Assembly: GCA_036939755.1 (NCBI GenBank) | Contig: JALLAZ010001398.1 | Coordinates: 1-11,580, forward strand | Reading direction: 5' to 3' | Length of the DNA: 11,580 bases | From: Stephanodiscus triporus | Lineage: Eukaryota > Bacillariophyta > Thalassiosirophyceae > Thalassiosirales > Thalassiosiraceae | Shown: piece after piece, positions 8,201 through 11,580 of the stretch | Layout: the number at the start of each line of letters is the position of its first letter | How positions within the stretch are numbered: the stretch's first letter is position 1 | Notes under the pieces: generated by a model | Told to the model about the DNA's origin: nothing | What the model saw: only the letters and a program-made list of their open reading frames with translations | The model's database searches: none | Made by a program: the position numbers and the translations under genes

Positions 8201-9681
8201 CTTGCGAAATCAGTCTCAAAGCAATGTTTCTTTTTCCCGCATCTTGTAATTAGCCAATTTCATTTTTCTCTATCGAAAGGCCCATGTGTCTGTCCCTCTG
8301 GCTATCATACTTCGCAATGGAACCATTAACGGGCTTGTTCATTGTTACAGTCCAGATTATATCGTCGGCTACGTCAAAGGCAAGGGTGAATCTGATGACA
8401 TGATGCCTCTTCTCTCCGTGGAGGAACAATTGACGGGTTTGGAAACTGGCTCAAATACTATTCTCCATATACACGCAACTAGCGATCCTCTTATAATCAT
8501 CCCCCCCCTTGGTCGTCCCGAGTTTCAAAGCATGGAAACCGAATCAATTCTGTCAAGAGTTGAGCAATGGTCGCAAACTAATCTAGCCAGTTTCGACTCT
8601 GTCCTTTGGCCAGACAGTCGTGGCAGCTCTTTCCTTCCATCGAGGTTCTTGTCAGAGCAAGCACCGCCACCAGGCTTCAACACATTAACCAGTTGTGCTC
8701 AGTACGTCGGCTTGATTCCCTCGTTCAATAGTATCGAACGAAAACTATTGAAAGGGAGAGATGATCACATGGTGTTGACAGGCCAGCAATTCCTGAACAT
8801 TTTGGCTGGCACACGTCGAGACCACGCGGTATTACTGACGAACTTCTTCCTCTATCTCAGCAGTAGCAACCCTGACTTTGTCGCGGATGTCTTCTTGGCG
8901 GCCGGCTTTTCGATCCCAGAGGGGGATACTGTGAGTATGGTACAGTCCTGAAATTCTTTATCTCCAATGTTATCCTCAAATGACCTTCGATTCTTTTCAA
9001 AAGACTTGGGTACTGAGGCGATGCAGAAAGAACCGTGAGGTAGTGCTCTGGGATGCAATGACAGGATGTGCCTATCCTCAAGATGACGAGTCTTGTCCAT
9101 TGCAGAAAATCTACTATTTGGTCTCTACGGATAATATGTACGCAAACGTTCAACCGGATCAGTCGACTCCTCTGTTGGACTTCGACGTTTCTAATTCGCG
9201 GATGTGGGCTCCGTTACACGGTGGCAAGTCTAAGATCGCCGTAATGACTGTGCAGGATAGAGTATTACACTACACTCCTCCAAACAATAACTTTGTGAGA
9301 CATCTTCAGAGTGAAGTGTGCGAATCTGTTCAGAATGCAATCCGTGGATGGAGACAAGTCCCAACAAGTTTCCGACCAGATATTAGCGCCAAGATCGGGG
9401 GCATAACCGATAAGCTGGAGCAGGCGAAACTAAATGGCAATCCGTCTTTTATTTCGGCGATGGCACTTCCAGAAAGTATCACAAAGGCAAGAACGATGTT
9501 CGGATTCGCTCTACATGTGCCATTTACCGGGTTGGAGAGCTTGATTGAAAGAGTCAAGGCAACCGAAATCCATCGTAATAGGAGTCCTCGTGTTGAGTAT
9601 GCTGTTGCCTCAAGAGCATTTGCGTATCCAGGAGGAGTGGTTTCTTTATGGGTGTTTGTGTGCTCGATAGTTGAATCTTAA
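5237..9681 (+). CDS. CC2D2A: CC2D2A, ciliary transition-zone protein (four exons)
   Basis: CC2D2A (MKS6) is a core member of the MKS module of the ciliary transition zone, at the base of the cilium, where it helps build the membrane gate. Exons by frame and GT-AG sites are 5237-7483, 7577-8194, 8280-8930 and 9004-9681. All three introns (93, 85, 73 nt) are phase 0. The product is 1397 residues; the human protein is about 1620. Visible parts: an acidic low-complexity N-terminus; a weak coiled-coil stretch near 440-500; an N-terminal C2-like domain from about 515 (KYFARLLVNGYVVGDT); a second C2 domain at about 828-980 (CSLLLTVVGG ... EYRYL|AHVSVPL); and the C-terminal inactive transglutaminase-like region (DHAVLLTNFFLYL, IPEGDT|TWVL, FGFALHVPF, GGVVSLWVFV). 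These C-terminal blocks line up with the animal protein as I recall it. The start is the first ATG after an in-frame TGA at 5165; missed upstream exons are possible. An 11-residue unit is duplicated at 569-590. Confidence 0.9.
6941..7006 (+). repeat. In-frame 33-bp tandem duplication inside CC2D2A
   Basis: Two adjacent 33-bp copies, 6941-6973 and 6974-7006, each encode SIGFLPDKLVC. They differ at three positions (TCA/TCG, AAA/AAG, TGC/TGT), and all three are synonymous third-position changes. The repeat lies within or at the edge of the N-terminal C2-like domain, probably in a loop after the strand containing CVQIWKS. Confidence 0.9.
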
Positions 9682-9825
9682 TAGAAAAAGGGCATGCCAA
9701 TCATAGAGCTTGATTGTATTACAATAATTTGTGGAAAATTCAAATTAACGGAGGATAAGATTATATTGAGAGTATGAATGTCCTAATTTTGCAATCTAGA
9801 CTACTTGAGTAAATCTATTGGAGTG
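9682..9825. other. Tail-to-tail spacer between CC2D2A and the SNF2 fragment
   Basis: This AT-rich stretch of 144 bp separates two convergent genes and must hold both 3' ends. It contains AT-rich motifs such as AATAATTTG on the plus strand and several on the minus strand, but no canonical AATAAA that I would commit to. No RNA gene or ORF was seen. Confidence 0.5.
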
Positions 9826-10636
9826 CTATGCATCCATTTTGATTTTGGTGGAGCAACCAAACAGTGATTCGAGCCGATGAAGCCGTTGGAAGGTCTGCTC
9901 GCCCATATCACCCTCATCCTCAAGATGTTGTCTACCTTTCTCGGTATTGGTAACATCCAATAAACCTGTACCATCCAAGTGGGTCGATGTTGCAGTTGGG
10001 CGATCCGCCGCAAGGGACCAACGTGTCTCGAGGATACGCTCTTCGATGGTGCCCTTGATAATTAGTCTTTTTACGAAGACCAGCCTTGTCTGTCCGATGC
10101 GATGGATTCTGAGGAACACGTATCCATGAAGTTGTTATGAGTAGGAGTGTCCAAGATTACTAACAAATTAGAGTTTCCATTCTTACCGATCAATGGCTTG
10201 TTCTTCCACTGCAGAGTTCATCGTGGGGTCCATCAAGAAACAGTAGTTGGTGGCCATCAAGTTGAGACCAGCCGCCCCAGCTGCGAAAATATGTTGGAAA
10301 TATAATTATGTTCAGGTCAAGTTGTGATTCGAGTACTGAGAAAATCAAGTCACTGAAACACCTACCTTTCATGGAAAGCATCAAGACAATAGTTTCTTGG
10401 TCGTTTGTGAAACTGTGTATGGCATCTGCTCTCTGATGTTGTTGAATCGTGCCATCAACACGTGCAAAATTGATTCCCCTGGCCATCATCTCCTGTCCAG
10501 CAACGTCGAGCGTGCCAAGATATTGGCTAAATACGACAGCCTTCGAAGTGGGATCTATAGCCCGCATTGATTTGATCTCCTCCAAGAGACAAGCTACCTT
10601 TGACCCAATGGCATTGAATCCGATGTTCCATGCCAT
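9826..10636 (-). CDS. SNF2-family ATPase, C-terminal helicase lobe only (three exons)
   Basis: Exons read on the minus strand: 10636-10366, 10280-10187 and 10108-9826, with GT-AG introns of 85 and 78 nt. Spliced, they give 215 residues. Conserved SNF2 helicase motifs appear in order: [13 protein letters not shown] (motif IV region), [17 protein letters not shown], then AGAAGLNL (motif V) across the first junction, [15 protein letters not shown], and RIHRIGQTR (motif VI) across the second junction. The tail SLAADRPTA...MGEQTFQRL resembles Rad5/Rad16/SHPRH-like proteins, which act in DNA repair and chromatin remodelling. The upstream ATPase lobe (Walker A, DEXH) is not found in the 890 bp available upstream, and the frame meets a TGA at 10690-10688. 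It is therefore either a 5'-truncated duplicate, or the end of a gene with a long intron reaching outside the window. The Met at 10636 is only the first ATG of the open stretch; an acceptor just upstream would serve equally well. Confidence 0.8.
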
Positions 10637-10670
10637 GAGAAACTCGAGTGGGAGAGTGTGCCACGACGAC

Positions 10671-10695
10671 GACGTTGATCGCGATCGTCAACGTC
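10671..10695. promoter_or_regulatory. 25-bp palindrome in divergent spacer
   Basis: GACGTTGA (10671-10678) and TCAACGTC (10688-10695) are perfect 8-bp inverted arms around TCGCGATCG. Each arm carries an ACGT core, as bound by bZIP dimers. It lies 35 bp upstream of the ATG of the SNF2 fragment and 157 bp upstream of the RGG-protein ATG on the other strand, so it could serve either promoter. This is a structural observation; binding is inferred. Confidence 0.4.
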
Positions 10696-10851
10696 GTTTT
10701 TGTACTCTACACTTACTACTTACTTACACTACTTATCCATTAGAAGTCTGCGGAAGTCTGCCGAAGGGGGGAGTGTCCATAAAATCAACACAGCGGGTCC
10801 AGAAAATCAATAGCAGCGCACGAGCAGAATATTTTAATTATTTTTTCAAAA

Positions 10852-11406
10852 ATGGAGAGTGGCGATGGTCATAATGGCCTTTATGCCAATAGAGGGGGGC
10901 AGTGGGGAGGTGGTGTTGGCAGAAATGGAGGCAGTGGTCGCAGGGGTGATGTCTTGGGTGGCCGTTCTTCCAGCGGTAGAAATTCTTGGAATGAGGAAAA
11001 CCGTGGCCTTGGAAGTAGTCCCGGCTTTGGCATCTATCGAGGCGGCAGCATCAACCAAGGTGACAGAGACGCCGAAGTCTATCATCGTCGCGCCTGAGGA
11101 GACACGGGCGGTCATCGCAGCGGAGACGCCGATGTCTATTGTCATGGTGGAGACGCCGATGTCTATCGTCGCGGCGGAGACATCGATGTATATCGAGGCG
11201 GCAGCATCAACCGAGGTGACAGAGACACCGATGTCTATCGTTGCGGCGGAGACGCCGATGTCTATCGTCGTGATTATCAAGATTTTGGAGACACCAGAGA
11301 GTATTGTCGTGGTGGTGGGGACACCAGCATGTATCGTGGGGGCGGCAGATATGCAGGTGATTATCGAGGGATGCAACCACCACCACATCCACCTCTTATT
11401 TGCTAG
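10852..11406 (+). pseudogene. RGG/GD-repeat protein gene with one in-frame TGA
   Basis: The frame from ATG 10852 encodes a Gly/Arg/Ser/Asn-rich protein (RGGQWGGGVGRNGG, GRRGDVLGGRSSSGRN), then repeats of the form GDADVYRRGG and GGSINRGDRD, ending PPPHPPLIC with TAG at 11404-11406. It runs 184 codons including one TGA at 11095-11097 (codon 82). The repeat pattern simply continues in the same frame after the TGA (GDTGGHRSGDADVY), so this is a single-base nonsense change, most simply CGA to TGA, rather than the end of the gene. RGG-rich proteins commonly bind RNA, but no folded RNA-binding domain is present, so no role is assigned. Alternatives are stop readthrough, a sequencing error, or a very short 39-nt GT-AG intron (11060-11098) that would remove the TGA and keep the frame. 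If the TGA is real and used, an 81-residue protein is made. Confidence 0.5.
11041..11340 (+). repeat. Degenerate short tandem repeats, GGAGACGCCGATGTCTATCG-like
   Basis: Units of about 27-30 bp containing GACGCCGATGTCTATCGTCG or close variants recur from about 11064 to 11290. A longer unit (GGCGGCAGCATCAACC plus GGTGACAGAGAC) is also present twice, near 11042-11070 and 11198-11226. All periods that matter are multiples of three, so three different frames stay open across the region. The repeats encode the GDADVYRRGG units of the RGG protein. Confidence 0.75.
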
Positions 11407-11580
11407 TAGAAACCTTGTGGGAAAGATAGAGAAGTACGTAACAGCTAGCAGAAGCTAGTAATTCGGTTTTCAGTTTTCCGAATTTGAGAATTATGATCTT
11501 TAGTTGTTAGTGAGCTATCTAGCATGATTGAGACGTGCCAAATCGAGCTTTTGGTGTCAGAACTATGAGTCTGACACCTT
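11407..11580. other. Non-coding tail with two perfect hairpins
   Basis: This AT-rich sequence follows the RGG gene. It holds AATTCGG (11460-11466) paired with CCGAATT (11478-11484) around an 11-base loop. It also holds GGTGTCAGA (11553-11561) paired with TCTGACACC (11570-11578) around an 8-base loop. No ORF or RNA gene family is recognised. These may be 3' UTR structures of the RGG transcript or the edge of a repeat element that continues outside the window. Confidence 0.5.

Noticed and set aside
8195..8329. Read-through of CC2D2A exon 2 to the stop at 8329
   Set aside because: A consensus donor GTAAGT at 8195 and acceptor at 8278-8279 restore the conserved EYRYL-AHVSVPL sequence, so this stretch is intron followed by out-of-frame exon 3.
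10190..10365. Read-through tail of the first SNF2 exon
   Set aside because: Splicing at 10365/10281 restores the conserved AGAAGLNL motif; the unspliced tail is intron followed by out-of-frame sequence.
1..11580. tRNA, rRNA or terminal inverted repeats of the MULE
   Set aside because: I looked for tRNA-like arms, rRNA-like blocks and long inverted repeats bracketing 545-3369 and saw none that I could support by eye.

Overview
The window is nuclear DNA from a eukaryote. Two genes are interrupted by short GT-AG introns (73-93 nt) that join protein families which are only intact after splicing. There is a Mutator-like (MULE) transposase and a clear ciliary transition-zone gene, CC2D2A. The CC2D2A gene implies a lineage that builds a cilium or flagellum at some life stage. 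Compact spacing, short introns, CAA-rich leaders and a MULE transposase would suit a microalgal stramenopile such as a centric diatom or relative, but that placement is inference and is not proven by the sequence.

Layout, left to right. (1) 1-768, + strand: the 3' part of an unrecognised, very acidic protein, which runs tail-to-tail into the transposon. (2) 545-3369, - strand: a MULE transposase with DDE residues, a SWIM zinc finger and a CCHC knuckle. It is preceded by a basic/proline-rich then acidic N-terminal region in another frame. The two frames join exactly if a 20-bp insertion (an 11-bp direct repeat flanking 9 bp) is ignored, so this is probably one broken gene of about 934 codons. 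(3) About 3450-4235: a non-coding array of degenerate repeats with a period near 30 bp, each centred on TGACGT or a variant. It lies between the transposase start and the next gene. (4) 4303-4451: the presumed promoter/leader of the next gene, with three copies of GTACGATACG. (5) 4452-5084, + strand: a GC-rich, intronless gene for a DinB-like (YfiT/DUF664-type) four-helix-bundle protein. (6) 5237-9681, + strand: CC2D2A in four exons, 1397 residues, carrying an internal 33-bp in-frame duplication. (7) 9682-9825: a short tail-to-tail spacer. (8) 9826-10636, - strand: the C-terminal helicase lobe of an SNF2-family ATPase in three exons, with no N-terminal ATPase lobe visible in the window. (9) 10637-10851: a divergent spacer containing a strong palindrome. 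(10) 10852-11406, + strand: an RGG/GD-repeat protein whose frame is interrupted by a single TGA. (11) 11407-11580: non-coding, with two perfect hairpins.

The genes do not form a pathway. The window looks like a gene-dense host region (DinB-like protein, CC2D2A, an SNF2 fragment, an RGG protein) into which a MULE has inserted or beside which it lies. The items most worth a second look are the phased TGACGT array, the footprint-like insertion that breaks the transposase gene, the single in-frame stop in the RGG repeat gene, and the SNF2 C-lobe that stands alone.
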